This document shows, one piece after another, positions 16,606 to 25,686 of a DNA stretch of 46,365 bases (the first letter of the stretch is position 1; every line of letters starts with the position of its first letter). The stretch is taken from positions 1-46,365 of the forward strand of contig CAZART010000029.1 in the NCBI GenBank assembly GCA_964487555.1. Direction: 5' to 3'. This DNA is from CAZART01 sp964487555. GTDB taxonomy: Bacteria; Bacteroidota; Rhodothermia; Rhodothermales; VXPQ01. Position numbers and translations under genes: made by a program. Under the pieces are notes generated by a model, which saw only the letters and a list, made by a program, of their open reading frames with translations, did no database searches and had not been told where the DNA came from.

Positions 16606-16950
16606 TTATCCCGCTCGAAAGGTGCTCGCGGGGAGGGCGACGTGCCCACCGACGAGCTCCCGCAGGCGGCGCTCAATGGCTCTTCGATAGGCGTCGTGGA
16701 GCTCCGGCGTGGCGAGGCGGACATATTCTTCGGCCGTTCGCCGAACGTACTCTTCGCAGCTGCCTGATAGTGGAGCGTCGCCATGGCTGCGCGCGACTTG
16801 AAGCGCCGATTCCCAAATCGTTTGAGCCTTGCGCTCGCCGATTTGTCGGAGCGCGAACGGAAGAAGCCCCTCGGCCACTTTCCGTATGTGGCGATCCGTG
16901 CGGAGTTGGGATGGATCGATTTCAGAAAAGTCCAGCTCGAATGCGTCCAT
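16606..16950 (-). CDS. Hypothetical protein, 114 residues
   Basis: The start is chosen for a GGGAG a few bases before the ATG at 16950. The product begins MDAFELDFSEIDPSQLRTDR, is mainly helical, and is rich in Arg, Glu and Ala (RKVAEGLLPFALRQIGERKA, EEYVRRTAEEYVRLATPELH). No signal peptide, membrane segment or known motif is visible. It converges on the fusion gene, its stop lying 35 nt from that gene's end. I do not recognise a family. Confidence 0.5.
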   Translation of the reverse strand: MDAFELDFSEIDPSQLRTDRHIRKVAEGLLPFALRQIGERKAQTIWESALQVARSHGDAPLSGSCEEYVRRTAEEYVRLATPELHDAYRRAIERRLRELVGGHVALPASTFRAG

Positions 16951-17431
16951 TGTCTCCCGTCGTCTCGGTGTAACTGAGTTCAGCCAAAGCTGCCACACGC
17001 TGCGGCGCGAAAAAAATAGCGGGGCGCGGTGTGAGAATGGTAGGGTTTTCCCCTGACCGTTCCCGTTCCGATTCGGCGCCAGGCGAACGGAGATGCGGAT
17101 GTTCATTATGGCTCGTGCAGAGCCAAACGCTACACATCGGCCATAGCGATGGATCAACCGATCTTCTCCCATCACTCAAGGCCCGTTGCGAGAAGGACCC
17201 TCGAAATGGGCACGTGCACAGATCGAACTGCCGGGGCGTAGCGGACGGCCGTCCGTGCGCGGGCCCGCCCGTCGCACCGGAAATGTGATTCGTTTGGAAA
17301 CACAAGTCGAGATCTTGCAGTTGCGTTCCCCGCCGGTGTTTAATCAGGCCGTACGCCGCCGCGGTATCCAAAACTTTTCGGCTGACCGTGAATAGGGCCA
17401 TGATCCGCCTTACAGACCAGTTCGGAAGAAG
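16951..17431. other. Intergenic region without a convincing gene
   Basis: This 481-nt stretch separates divergent genes and should hold both promoters. Long open frames cross it on the minus strand but have coding features of shadows. The only structure I see is a short hairpin GGCTC-GTGCA-GAGCC (17110-17124). No promoter box stands out by eye. Confidence 0.5.
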
Positions 17432-18148
17432 ATGAGAGCACGACCCACTTTTCGGACTGTCGCTGCGGTACTCATGGCAATTGCCGCGGCGGGATGCGGC
17501 GGCACGGCCCCGCTCGTCGACGACGATCGCACCCGCCCGACCAACGGATCGAAGGCCGAGTTGGAAGCCCTCTATCGTGCGCGCCTCGACAGCGCCCGAA
17601 CCCGCTTTACCGAGGCCGACGTCCGCTTTATGACAGATATGATCGTCCATCACGCCCAGGCCGTCGTGATGTCTGCGCTCGCCCCCACTCACGGTGCGAG
17701 CGCCGAGGTGCAAACGCTGGCAGCGCGCATCGACAATGCTCAGGAGGACGAGATTGCCACCATGAAGGCGTGGCTGCGGGATCGAGGGCAGACGGTGCCC
17801 GAGATTCACATCGAAGGAACGCATATCATGGTGCACGGCGCCGGCAATCACGCCATGCACGCAGACGCCGACCGCGCGACGCACATGCCCGGCATGTTAA
17901 CACAGAAAGAGCTGCAGGAGCTCGATGAGGCCCGTGGCGCTGCGTTTGACCGGTTGTTCCTGGAATTCATGATCCGGCACCACGGCGGTGCGGTCACCAT
18001 GGTGGACGAGCTTTTTAGCATCGATGGTGCCGTGCAGGATGAGGCGGCATTCAAGCTCGCCTCGGACATCCAGGTGGATCAGATCACCGAGATTGAACGG
18101 ATGGAGCGCATGCTCGAGGCGCTTTCCCACACGGCTCGCGATCCGTGA
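17432..18148 (+). CDS. DUF305 family lipoprotein
   Basis: A 238-residue lipoprotein: signal peptide with lipobox IAAAGC (Cys22), then two DUF305 halves. The hallmark His pairs are visible in MTDMIVHHAQAVVMSAL and FLEFMIRHHGGAVTMVDEL. DUF305 proteins are four-helix, ferritin-like folds, some of which bind copper or other metals in the periplasm. A His/Met-rich linker (HIMVHGAGNHAMHADADRA, THMPGM) between the halves supports metal binding. It is followed 171 nt later by an LVIVD-repeat lipoprotein, a neighbour pairing I have seen for this family. Metal identity is not known. Confidence 0.85.
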   Translation: MRARPTFRTVAAVLMAIAAAGCGGTAPLVDDDRTRPTNGSKAELEALYRARLDSARTRFTEADVRFMTDMIVHHAQAVVMSALAPTHGASAEVQTLAARIDNAQEDEIATMKAWLRDRGQTVPEIHIEGTHIMVHGAGNHAMHADADRATHMPGMLTQKELQELDEARGAAFDRLFLEFMIRHHGGAVTMVDELFSIDGAVQDEAAFKLASDIQVDQITEIERMERMLEALSHTARDP

Positions 18149-18165
18149 TCATCCACATATCTACC

Positions 18166-18229
18166 GTACCTGCACGACCGATCTTCATCAGTACCTGCAC
18201 GACCGATCTTCACCAGTACCTGCACGACC
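18166..18229 (+). repeat. 25-bp tandem repeat in the leader of the LVIVD gene
   Basis: Two full copies of a 25-bp unit starting GTACCTGCACGACCGATCTT (18166-18190 and 18191-18215, one mismatch, T/C) and a third partial copy (18216-18229). They lie in the 171-nt gap between the DUF305 and LVIVD genes. Beyond the repeats the leader continues with looser echoes (CTGCGCCACGATCTTTACG, CTGCGCCACCAAGCTTCAC). Confidence 0.85.
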
Positions 18230-18319
18230 TCTATGCCTGGGCAACCGACGTTCATCTATCCCTGCGCCACGATCTTTACGTAATCTGCGCCACCAAGCTT
18301 CACACCATAGGAATCCACC

Positions 18320-20323
18320 ATGAAAGGTAAAGCCGTCCCTCGCAGTCCCGCCCTTCGGATGGTTGCGAATTATCTGTGTTTGTCCTCGCTCCTTGTGGGT
18401 CTGCTTGCCGTTTCGGCGTGCGCGCCCCGCCCTCTCACAACGTCCGATGCCACGACGCAGCCGAGTCCCGATCCCCGAGTGGGACTCGACGCGGGTCTGT
18501 TCGATGCCGAAGAAGCAATCTGGAACCTCCGCCTCCTATCGGCGACGCCTCCTCCTGCGGCGTTTGTCGGCGTCACCAACTCCGATCTCGCCTTCACCGG
18601 CCGTTATGCCATCCAGGGCAACTACAACGGCATTCTGATCTGGGACATCTCCGATCCCGGCGAGCCGTCGCTGGTGGTGGATTACGTGTGCCCTGCGTCA
18701 CAGAGTGATGTGTCGGTGTATGAAAACCTGCTCTTCGTCTCGGGCGAAGGATTGGAAGGCCGGCTTGATTGCGGCACCGAGGGCGTCCAGCAGGCGGTCA
18801 GTGAAGAGCGCCTGCGCGGAATTCGCATTTTCGACATTAGCGACATCAGGGAGCCCAAGTACGTCAGCAACGTGCAGACGTGCCGCGGTTCCCACACGCA
18901 CTCCGTGCTGGTAGACCCGGACGATGAAGAGAATGTCTACATCTATGTCTCCGGCTCGGCCCCCGTGCGTCCCGAGGAGGAACTACCGGGTTGCTCCGGC
19001 GCCATGCCGGATGAGGATCCGAATTCGGCGCTGTTTCGGATTGAAATCATCAAGGTGCCTCTCGACAACCCGGAGCAGGCGGCGATTGTGAGCTCGCCTC
19101 GAATTTTCGAAGACCTAGTGGCCCCCGAGGGGCATGGTCCTGCTCCGGAAGACCGGGCGAATCTCGAGAAGGCAAAGGCTCGCGGCGACTTCGTTGTTGA
19201 AATAATGGGTCAGCCGCACGTCCTGCCGCCGGAAATGATCGCTCATCTGCTCGACAATATCGTTGAGGCGCGGGGCGGAAGCGGTTCTGCGACGGCCGCC
19301 GACAGTGCCGCCCTCCGTGAGGTGCTTCCGGAAATGATGGCCGGGATGATGGGCTCCGGTGCGGACGAGAACGCCGGCGACGGTCCCCGTCCCGGGCCAA
19401 CGCAGTGTCATGACATCACGCTGTACCCGGACATCGGTCTGGCGGGCGGGGCATGTGAGGGCTACGGTCTCTTGCTCGATATTACCGATCCGGTCAGCCC
19501 AGTTCGCATCGATGCCGTCGCCGACTCGAATTTTGCCTACTGGCATTCGGCGACCTTTAATAATGACGGTACGAAGGTGCTATTCACCGACGAGTGGGGC
19601 GGCGGCGGCCAGCCGAAGTGCCGCGCCACCGATCCGCAGGAGTGGGGCGCGAATGCCATCTTCACGCTGGAAGACGGCGAGATGCAGTTCCAAAGCTATT
19701 ACAAGCTCCCGGCGCCGCAGTCGCCGCAGGAGAATTGCGTGGCACACAACGGCTCGCTGATTCCCATACCCGGGCGTGACGTGATGGTGCAGTCCTGGTA
19801 CCAGGGAGGCATCTCTATTTTCGACTGGACCGACCCGGCCAATCCGGTGGAGATCGCCTTCCACGACCGCGGTCCCGTCAATCCGGAACGGATGGAGATG
19901 GCCGGCAGCTGGTCGGTCTACTGGTACAACGGCGTCATCGTAAGCTCAGAAATAGCGCGCGGGCTGGATGTCTTCGAACTCATTCCGAGCCCCTACATTT
20001 CGGAAAACGAAATCGCCGCGGCCAAGTCCGTCACGCTCGACTACCTGAATGCGCAGGGCCAGCCTCGCTTCGATTGGCCGGCCACGTTTGCGCTGGTGCG
20101 GGCCTACGTAGACCAGCTGGAGCGTTCGAACGGCCTCACCGAAGACCGTATCGCCTCTATTCGCCAGCAGCTCGCCGGCGCAGAAGAGGCGCCGGGCGAC
20201 TTACGGCGAGAAGCGCTGACGAGACTGGCAGGAGAGCTCGAAAGTGAGGTCCCGCCTTCTCCAGTTTCGGCCAAGGTGCGGACATTGGTAAGTGCGGTTC
20301 GCGATCTGACCTCAACCATGTAG
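18320..20323 (+). CDS. LVIVD-repeat beta-propeller lipoprotein
   Basis: A 667-residue lipoprotein (signal peptide with lipobox AVSAC, Cys34). It carries LVIVD-type repeats, each ending in a W/F-D-I-S-D-P turn: ILIWDISDPGEPSLVVDYV, IRIFDISDIREPKYVSNVQ, LLLDITDPVSPVRIDAV and ISIFDWTDPANPVEIAFHD, which build a beta-propeller. A His/Asp-rich loop (SHTHSVLVDPDD) and CHDITLYPDIGLAGGACEGY lie in between. A helical C-terminal tail of ~100 residues follows the propeller. Such proteins are cell-surface or periplasmic; binding partner unknown. Its gene follows the DUF305 lipoprotein and ends before a good terminator, so the two form a likely unit. Confidence 0.85.
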   Translation: MKGKAVPRSPALRMVANYLCLSSLLVGLLAVSACAPRPLTTSDATTQPSPDPRVGLDAGLFDAEEAIWNLRLLSATPPPAAFVGVTNSDLAFTGRYAIQGNYNGILIWDISDPGEPSLVVDYVCPASQSDVSVYENLLFVSGEGLEGRLDCGTEGVQQAVSEERLRGIRIFDISDIREPKYVSNVQTCRGSHTHSVLVDPDDEENVYIYVSGSAPVRPEEELPGCSGAMPDEDPNSALFRIEIIKVPLDNPEQAAIVSSPRIFEDLVAPEGHGPAPEDRANLEKAKARGDFVVEIMGQPHVLPPEMIAHLLDNIVEARGGSGSATAADSAALREVLPEMMAGMMGSGADENAGDGPRPGPTQCHDITLYPDIGLAGGACEGYGLLLDITDPVSPVRIDAVADSNFAYWHSATFNNDGTKVLFTDEWGGGGQPKCRATDPQEWGANAIFTLEDGEMQFQSYYKLPAPQSPQENCVAHNGSLIPIPGRDVMVQSWYQGGISIFDWTDPANPVEIAFHDRGPVNPERMEMAGSWSVYWYNGVIVSSEIARGLDVFELIPSPYISENEIAAAKSVTLDYLNAQGQPRFDWPATFALVRAYVDQLERSNGLTEDRIASIRQQLAGAEEAPGDLRREALTRLAGELESEVPPSPVSAKVRTLVSAVRDLTSTM

Positions 20324-20493
20324 CCGTTGCTGCGAGATGTCGAGCGAACACTCGTGCCGCCATCCTGGCGGAATTCAGAATTCCCCATTTTTCGATGACG
20401 ACTTAAGTTCTGGCGTAGGCTTCCGATATAGGGATCAGACCTTTACAGAAGGTCGCCACCGTGCAAGGTTTTGCCGCCATTGCACTTTCGAGG

Positions 20494-20527
20494 AGGCCCG
20501 GCGCCGTAACGCCGGGCCTTCTCTTTT
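20494..20527 (+). terminator. Rho-independent terminator after the LVIVD gene
   Basis: Arms AGGCCCGGCG (20494-20503) and CGCCGGGCCT (20510-20519) form a perfect 10-bp GC-rich stem with a 6-nt loop, followed by TCTCTTTT on the plus strand. A weaker inverted repeat GTGCAA...TTGCAC (20461-20485) precedes it. It separates the plus-strand LVIVD gene from the converging FIST gene. Confidence 0.85.
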
Positions 20528-20556
20528 GGTGCTCGCTCGCTTCAGCAGCGTCCCTC

Positions 20557-21729
20557 CTACTCCGCTATCGCGAACACAACCGCGGTACAATTGTGGAAGC
20601 CGTCATACTGCCCCTCGACGCGTGCAAACTGTCCATAGGTATTGCATCCGACGAGGCAATCGGTGCCCAGGATATCGGCGACTTCGCTCACCGATGTTCC
20701 GAAATGGTCGCCAAGACGCATGCGCGTCGCGGCGCAGTCGAAGAAAAGGGCGGCGCCGGGGAGCGAGTGATCTTTTTTGAGCTTTAGCCAGGCTTTCCGC
20801 GTTGCCGTGCGTGCCGCTTCAGCGGACGACGTATCCCGCGTATGCATTACGCGGACGCGGGCGTCGAGAGGCACCTCCGCTGCACATACCAGCGAACCAT
20901 CCGCCTGAACGCTAAGTGGCACCCGCAGCTTATATCCATTCGCCGTCTCGATGCCCAGTACGTGATTGAGAAAGAACGGGAGCGGAGCCGCCGGATCGAA
21001 CGGGATATCCCGCTGGCGCGCGAAATCTCCGATTACGTCCACGGCCGGGCGCCCATCGAGCTGGATAAGACGAAGACCGGACGCTGAGGTAACCTTCATC
21101 GAGTGGCTAAACGGCGTCCAGCCGTGACTCACCCCGATTCCAACCGGTTTTCTGGATTGGATTTCGAGTCCGACGGCTGCATCGGGAAGCGCCTCACGAC
21201 CGGCGAACACAAACGTTTCTTTGAATGCGGCATCGTCGGCCGCACCTCCCCCGAACACCTCATACCTGCCCGCCGTCATCTCTGTAAATAATGCGAGGAA
21301 CTCCTCTCCGTATCCCGCAAGCACGTCCATCAGCAGCAATACCGTGCGATGCGGGAAATCCGCGTCCTCGGCGGGATCGAACGAGGAAGCGAAGCGCTGC
21401 ACGGCACCGGCAACGTCGGCGTGAACGTCTCGCGTGACGTGAACGTCAAACCGAACGTCGTCGGAGCGGATCGCCAGGACGACGGCGGAGGCCGATGAGG
21501 TACCCTCGAACGTAAATTCACCTGCGCTGGAGCAGCCGACCAGAGACCCCGGCGAACAAACGTCGTTGATGCCTCCGAGCAATGCTTCCGGTGTATAGGC
21601 CGGCGACGCAAACAGGATTACTGCGTCGGGCTCTCCACCGTCAAACCTTTCGAGAATCGAACGACCCAGTAATTGACCTGCTTCTGCTGCGTCTGGAACT
21701 TCGCTCCGCAGGACTGCTACTTCTGTCAT
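20557..21729 (-). CDS. FIST-domain (FIST_N + FIST_C) sensory protein
   Basis: A 390-residue cytoplasmic protein of standard FIST length. The FIST_N half shows PDAVILFASPAYTPEALLGG, GSLVGCSSAGEFTFEGTSS and FGGGAADDAAFKET. The FIST_C half ends with GAALFFDCAATRMRLGD and CLVGCNTYGQFARVEGQYDG, FHNCTAVVFAI. FIST domains are proposed small-ligand (amino-acid-type) sensors that work with signalling proteins; here no kinase or chemoreceptor lies next to it. The start ATG at 21729 has no Shine-Dalgarno. Confidence 0.9.
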   Translation of the reverse strand: MTEVAVLRSEVPDAAEAGQLLGRSILERFDGGEPDAVILFASPAYTPEALLGGINDVCSPGSLVGCSSAGEFTFEGTSSASAVVLAIRSDDVRFDVHVTRDVHADVAGAVQRFASSFDPAEDADFPHRTVLLLMDVLAGYGEEFLALFTEMTAGRYEVFGGGAADDAAFKETFVFAGREALPDAAVGLEIQSRKPVGIGVSHGWTPFSHSMKVTSASGLRLIQLDGRPAVDVIGDFARQRDIPFDPAAPLPFFLNHVLGIETANGYKLRVPLSVQADGSLVCAAEVPLDARVRVMHTRDTSSAEAARTATRKAWLKLKKDHSLPGAALFFDCAATRMRLGDHFGTSVSEVADILGTDCLVGCNTYGQFARVEGQYDGFHNCTAVVFAIAE

Positions 21730-22014
21730 GTAGGTTGTACAAGGTGATTAGGTGCACGCTACGGCCTCGCGTAACTCGTCGTTGCCGTCGAACGACCTGC
21801 GAATTGACACATGTTCTTGAAAAACAAACGCTTCGAGAGCGAATGAGATGCCGCACCTGATACGCTATCACCACAATCTTACGACCGGGGTATCCGCTGC
21901 CACGTATCGTCGCCTGGTACTCGATTCGCACCGTCTCCCAGCCGCTCGACGTGATCCCCATTGCCGGCATCAGGAATAAGGGGCGTTCCGACTCTCCTTG
22001 CAACGATTTACGCT

Positions 22015-22851
22015 ATGAGTTACAGACGTTCAAAATGGCTGACCGATTTGCCGATCCGAACTGGTTGGATCGACCGAACGGCTCGTATCGGCTACATCAC
22101 CAAAGGGATCGTTTATATCGTCGTCGGCGTGCTGGCGGTGCGTGCGGCTTTCAGCGCAGGCGGAGATACAGAGGGAACCCGAGGCGCGATTCTCGAGATC
22201 GGGCGTCAGCCCTTCGGCCAGGTGCTGCTTGCGCTATCCGCGATCGGTCTCTTCGGGTACGCACTCTGGCGATTTATCCAGGCCGGGGTCGATCCCGAGC
22301 GTGCGGGCACGGACGCGAAGGGAATCGGAAAGCGCGGCGGTTACGTGATAAGCGGCGTCGTCTATTTCGGCCTCGCGCTCTGGGCGGCCCGGATCGTCCT
22401 AGGCGACGTTTCCGGGGGCGGCAACGAAGGATCCGAACGTGCGTGGACGGCGAAGTTAATGGCCCAGCCGTTCGGACTCTGGCTGGTCGGAGTGGTCGGT
22501 GCCGTTATTATCGGTGTCGGTCTCTACCACTTTTACAAGGCGTACAGCGCAGATTTTATGCGGCGGTACGCGCATGGCGAGATGAATGCGCGTCAGCGGC
22601 GTTGGGCTAAGCGACTCGGACGTTTTGGTCTTTCGGCCCGCGGCGTGACTTTTAGCATTATCGGCGGTTTTCTGATACAGGCGGCCGTGGAGGCCGACCC
22701 GGCTGAGTCCGGCGGACTCGCCGAGGCGCTGCAAACGCTGGAACAACAGCCGTACGGGCCCTGGCTATTGGGAATCGTCGCCCTGGGATTCGTGTCCTAC
22801 GGCGTCTACTGCATCTCGAGAGCGCGCTTCAGCACATTCTCCTCACGGTGA
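22015..22851 (+). CDS. DUF1206 integral membrane protein
   Basis: A 278-residue inner-membrane protein with six predicted membrane segments arranged as three copies of the DUF1206 unit: GYITKGIVYIVVGVLAVRA, GYVISGVVYFGLALWAARI and LSARGVTFSIIGGFLIQAA each start a repeat, and each ends with a QPFG/QPYG turn and a second helix (FGQVLLALSAIGLFGYALW, FGLWLVGVVGAVIIGVGLY, YGPWLLGIVALGFVSYGVY). The start at the MSYRRSKW methionine removes 18 upstream codons of poor coding character. Function of the family is unknown. It stands alone, converging with the deacylase fusion gene. Confidence 0.9.
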   Translation: MSYRRSKWLTDLPIRTGWIDRTARIGYITKGIVYIVVGVLAVRAAFSAGGDTEGTRGAILEIGRQPFGQVLLALSAIGLFGYALWRFIQAGVDPERAGTDAKGIGKRGGYVISGVVYFGLALWAARIVLGDVSGGGNEGSERAWTAKLMAQPFGLWLVGVVGAVIIGVGLYHFYKAYSADFMRRYAHGEMNARQRRWAKRLGRFGLSARGVTFSIIGGFLIQAAVEADPAESGGLAEALQTLEQQPYGPWLLGIVALGFVSYGVYCISRARFSTFSSR

Positions 22852-22910
22852 TGGTAAATTTCGGTAACCATGACGCCGTAAGGCTGCATCCAGAGCACGG
22901 AGCAAAGGAC

Positions 22911-25433
22911 CTACTTCCGCAGGGTCTCGTGAACGCTCCGCGCGACATCGGCTCCAACGCGAGCCGATGTTTCGTGGTCGTCGAATCCTTCAGTGAGGAT
23001 GACGATCACGTACGATTCGCCTCCCACCGGGTCGACGATCGCCGCGTCATGGTGGATGCCGGTGATAAACCCCGTCTTGTGGGCAACGGCCACGTCGGCA
23101 GGCACTCCCGTGGGAATCATGTCGTTGAACTGCTGCCTGAGCAGAATCTCCATCATTTCCGAACTCGCCTCGGCGGAAACGGCCTCCCCATTCCGAATGG
23201 CTTCGAGCAGCAGCGCCAGGTCATCCGAAGTTGCAACGTTATTCATCCCCTGGTCGAACGCCTTCAAGTCTTCGACGCCGCGCAGCACACGCATCTGCCG
23301 TACGCCCATCTCGTCGATCGTCCGCTGCACCGCGTCGGCACCGAGGTGGTCGATAAGCAGATTGGTGGCCAGGTTGGACGACACAGTGATCATCTGTTCG
23401 ATGAGATCGCGGACGGACATTCGCGTTCCGAGGCGATGATAGATCACGTCGTCCGAATCGTCTTCTATCGAATAAATCGAACCGTCGACGATCGATCGAA
23501 AGCGGTTCTCAATCAGTAGACTGTCGGCGAGCGAGATCGTGCTTTCATCCGCCTGACGAAACGCTTCGATCATGACGGCCACCTTCATCGTGCTGGCGGC
23601 GTGAAACAGGCGATCGCCCTGAAGGCTCATCCGGGTGCCCGTGGATGGATCGATGAGCGTCACGGCGATCACCGCATCGCCGTATCGGCCGGCCAGTTCG
23701 CCGATTCTGGATTCCAGTTGAGCGGTGCGTTGCGGCGCCCACCCGGGCCCGCGGACCACCCGTCCCGGCAGGGCACCCGTATGGCGTCCGTCGTGCAGGA
23801 CGAGCTCGCCGTTAACCAGGACGTGGTCGACGCCCGTCGCATATTGATGCGGACGGTCGAATGTAGCGTGGTCCCGGATCGATTCCGGATCGAACACGAC
23901 GACATCGGCAAAATATCCCCTTGCGATCATTCCGCGCCTGTGCAGGCGCAGATTCCGAGCGGGAAGAGACGTAAGGCGGCGAACGGCTTCTTCCAGTGAA
24001 ATAACCTTCTCCTCGCGCACGTATTTTGCGAGCAGGCGCGCGAAGTTACCGTACGCTCGAGGATGCGTGCTGTTTTCGATAAACACGCCCTCAGCCGCCA
24101 TCGATGCTCCATCGGAACCGAAACTTATCCACGGCCGACGAATCTGCTCCCGTAGATTTTCTTCCGTCATGCTGAAATAAACGACGCCCACGCGGCTGTT
24201 ATCTTCTACGATGAGGTTGAGCAGCGCGTCTTCTGCCGACGTCTCCTGCATCGCGGCGACGTCTGCGAGTGTTTTGCCGATCAGATGCCTCAGGTCGTGA
24301 TTTCGAAAATTGACGAGGAGCGTCTTATCGGCCGGCCGCATCGCCAGCTCGCTGCGAATTCGGGCGCGCGAATTCGGGTCGTTGAGGCGCGCAATCATCG
24401 CCTCGTGCCCTCCTGCTCGGGCCCAATCCGGCAAGGCGATCGTCAAGCCGGTCGAGCTGGCGGGATACGTGTACATATCTGCCGTAATCTTCAGGCCGTC
24501 CTCGCGTGCCTCATCGATCAACGTGAGCACCGTGTCCATCTTCGGCCAATTTTCCCTGCCTGAGGCTTTAAGGTGATAGATCTCGGCGCGTGCGCCCGAC
24601 TCTCGGGCGATCCGAAACAGTTCCTGAACGGATTCGATCAGCCGGCCGCCTTCGTCTCGCATGTGAGAGATGTAAAGTCCATCGTAATCAGCGACCACTT
24701 CGCTCAATGCAATAAGCTCCTCGGTTTCGGCGAACCGCGCCGGTATGTATAGAAGTGAGGATCCAAGCCCCATGGCGCCCTGCTCCATGGCCTGCCGCAC
24801 GAGCAGGCGCATCTGGTCGAGTTGTTCGGCGCTGGGATCGACATCTTCATACCCCAGGACGTATTCGCGGATGGTGGTGGCCCCCACAAACGAAGCGACA
24901 TTCGTAGAGACGCCCCTATCCACGAGATGCCGGAGCCCTTCGTCCAGCGTCGTCCACGTCACATCATATCGAATATCTCCCTGCGCTGATTCGACGTTCC
25001 GCTTCATACCCTCCGTCAAGGGTCCAAGCGAACGGCCTTCACCGAACACCTCCAGCGTAACGCCCTGCTTCACGTCACTCATCGAACGGCCGTCGTGAAT
25101 AAGCGACGTAGCCGCCCAACTCAGCATGTTGACGAAGCCGGGAGCAACCGCGAGACCGGTTGCGTCGATGACCTTGCGAGCTCGGGCCGTGCGGAGCGCT
25201 CCGATGGCGGCGATTGAATCGTCACGAATGCCGACATCCAGATTGATCGGACGCGTTCCGCTCCCGTCGTACACCGTCCCATGGCGGATGACGACGTCGA
25301 AAGGTTCGAGCGTCGTACCGGGCTGCGCGTACGAGGCGGACGTCGCAACCATCACGAGCAGCATAAACGTTATGAGACGTCGACGTGGTGACGTAGGGGT
25401 CTGTTGGGGTCGCGAATGGGTGACGGTCGGCAT
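22911..25433 (-). CDS. N-acyl-D-amino-acid deacylase fused to a class A beta-lactamase-like domain
   Basis: An 840-residue exported protein (basic start, then FMLLVMVATSASYAQ). Residues ~40-560 are an amidohydrolase of D-aminoacylase type: VIRHGTVYDGSGT, VAPGFVNMLSWA, His257 (YISHMRDEG), His287 (IYHLKASGRENWP), Asp441 (ISFGSDGASMA) and the closing DVVVFDPESIRD. The first HxH and the usual metal-site Cys are replaced (NMLSW, EVFGEG), as in a known subgroup. Residues ~567-840 form a beta-lactamase/DD-peptidase-like serine hydrolase: STMK (Ser614-Lys617), SSN (685-687) and KTG (786-788). Likely a periplasmic enzyme acting on D-amino-acid-containing peptides such as cell-wall fragments; this is inference. 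The frame is unbroken through the junction near 23735. Confidence 0.85.
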   Translation of the reverse strand: MPTVTHSRPQQTPTSPRRRLITFMLLVMVATSASYAQPGTTLEPFDVVIRHGTVYDGSGTRPINLDVGIRDDSIAAIGALRTARARKVIDATGLAVAPGFVNMLSWAATSLIHDGRSMSDVKQGVTLEVFGEGRSLGPLTEGMKRNVESAQGDIRYDVTWTTLDEGLRHLVDRGVSTNVASFVGATTIREYVLGYEDVDPSAEQLDQMRLLVRQAMEQGAMGLGSSLLYIPARFAETEELIALSEVVADYDGLYISHMRDEGGRLIESVQELFRIARESGARAEIYHLKASGRENWPKMDTVLTLIDEAREDGLKITADMYTYPASSTGLTIALPDWARAGGHEAMIARLNDPNSRARIRSELAMRPADKTLLVNFRNHDLRHLIGKTLADVAAMQETSAEDALLNLIVEDNSRVGVVYFSMTEENLREQIRRPWISFGSDGASMAAEGVFIENSTHPRAYGNFARLLAKYVREEKVISLEEAVRRLTSLPARNLRLHRRGMIARGYFADVVVFDPESIRDHATFDRPHQYATGVDHVLVNGELVLHDGRHTGALPGRVVRGPGWAPQRTAQLESRIGELAGRYGDAVIAVTLIDPSTGTRMSLQGDRLFHAASTMKVAVMIEAFRQADESTISLADSLLIENRFRSIVDGSIYSIEDDSDDVIYHRLGTRMSVRDLIEQMITVSSNLATNLLIDHLGADAVQRTIDEMGVRQMRVLRGVEDLKAFDQGMNNVATSDDLALLLEAIRNGEAVSAEASSEMMEILLRQQFNDMIPTGVPADVAVAHKTGFITGIHHDAAIVDPVGGESYVIVILTEGFDDHETSARVGADVARSVHETLRK

Positions 25434-25686
25434 GCAGGTGGCGCGGCTTTGAGCGGATACGAATGGACGACGTCGTGCCGTGCATGCGTTATGTCCGGCA
25501 TGCAACGAAAGCGATAATAGTCATTCCGGCGGTTTTTCGCTGCCGGCTTTGCTGTGTGACAGGGGGATGACACCGCATCGCCGTACTATGACGTCGCATT
25601 CTTGTCTGAGGTGGTCGGCGGTCATCTCAAACTCGGTATGCGACGGCACGAACCCGTCTTATCACAGGCCCAAGAGCGTGGCGAAA

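Noticed and set aside
16922..17884. 320-codon minus-strand frame over the DUF305 gene
   Set aside because: It is antisense to a well-supported DUF305 lipoprotein and has shadow composition; the start of the real minus-strand gene is at 16950 in a different frame.
21641..22003. 120-codon minus-strand frame upstream of the FIST gene (MPAMGITSSGWETVRIEYQ part)
   Set aside because: Some stretches look protein-like, but it overlaps the FIST coding start in another frame, has an Arg/Ser-rich low-complexity end and no ribosome site.
24356..24380. Local direct repeat GCGAATTCGGG inside the deacylase fusion gene
   Set aside because: Lies within conserved amidohydrolase coding sequence and is explained by codon choice for Asn-Ser-Arg-Ala-Arg residues.
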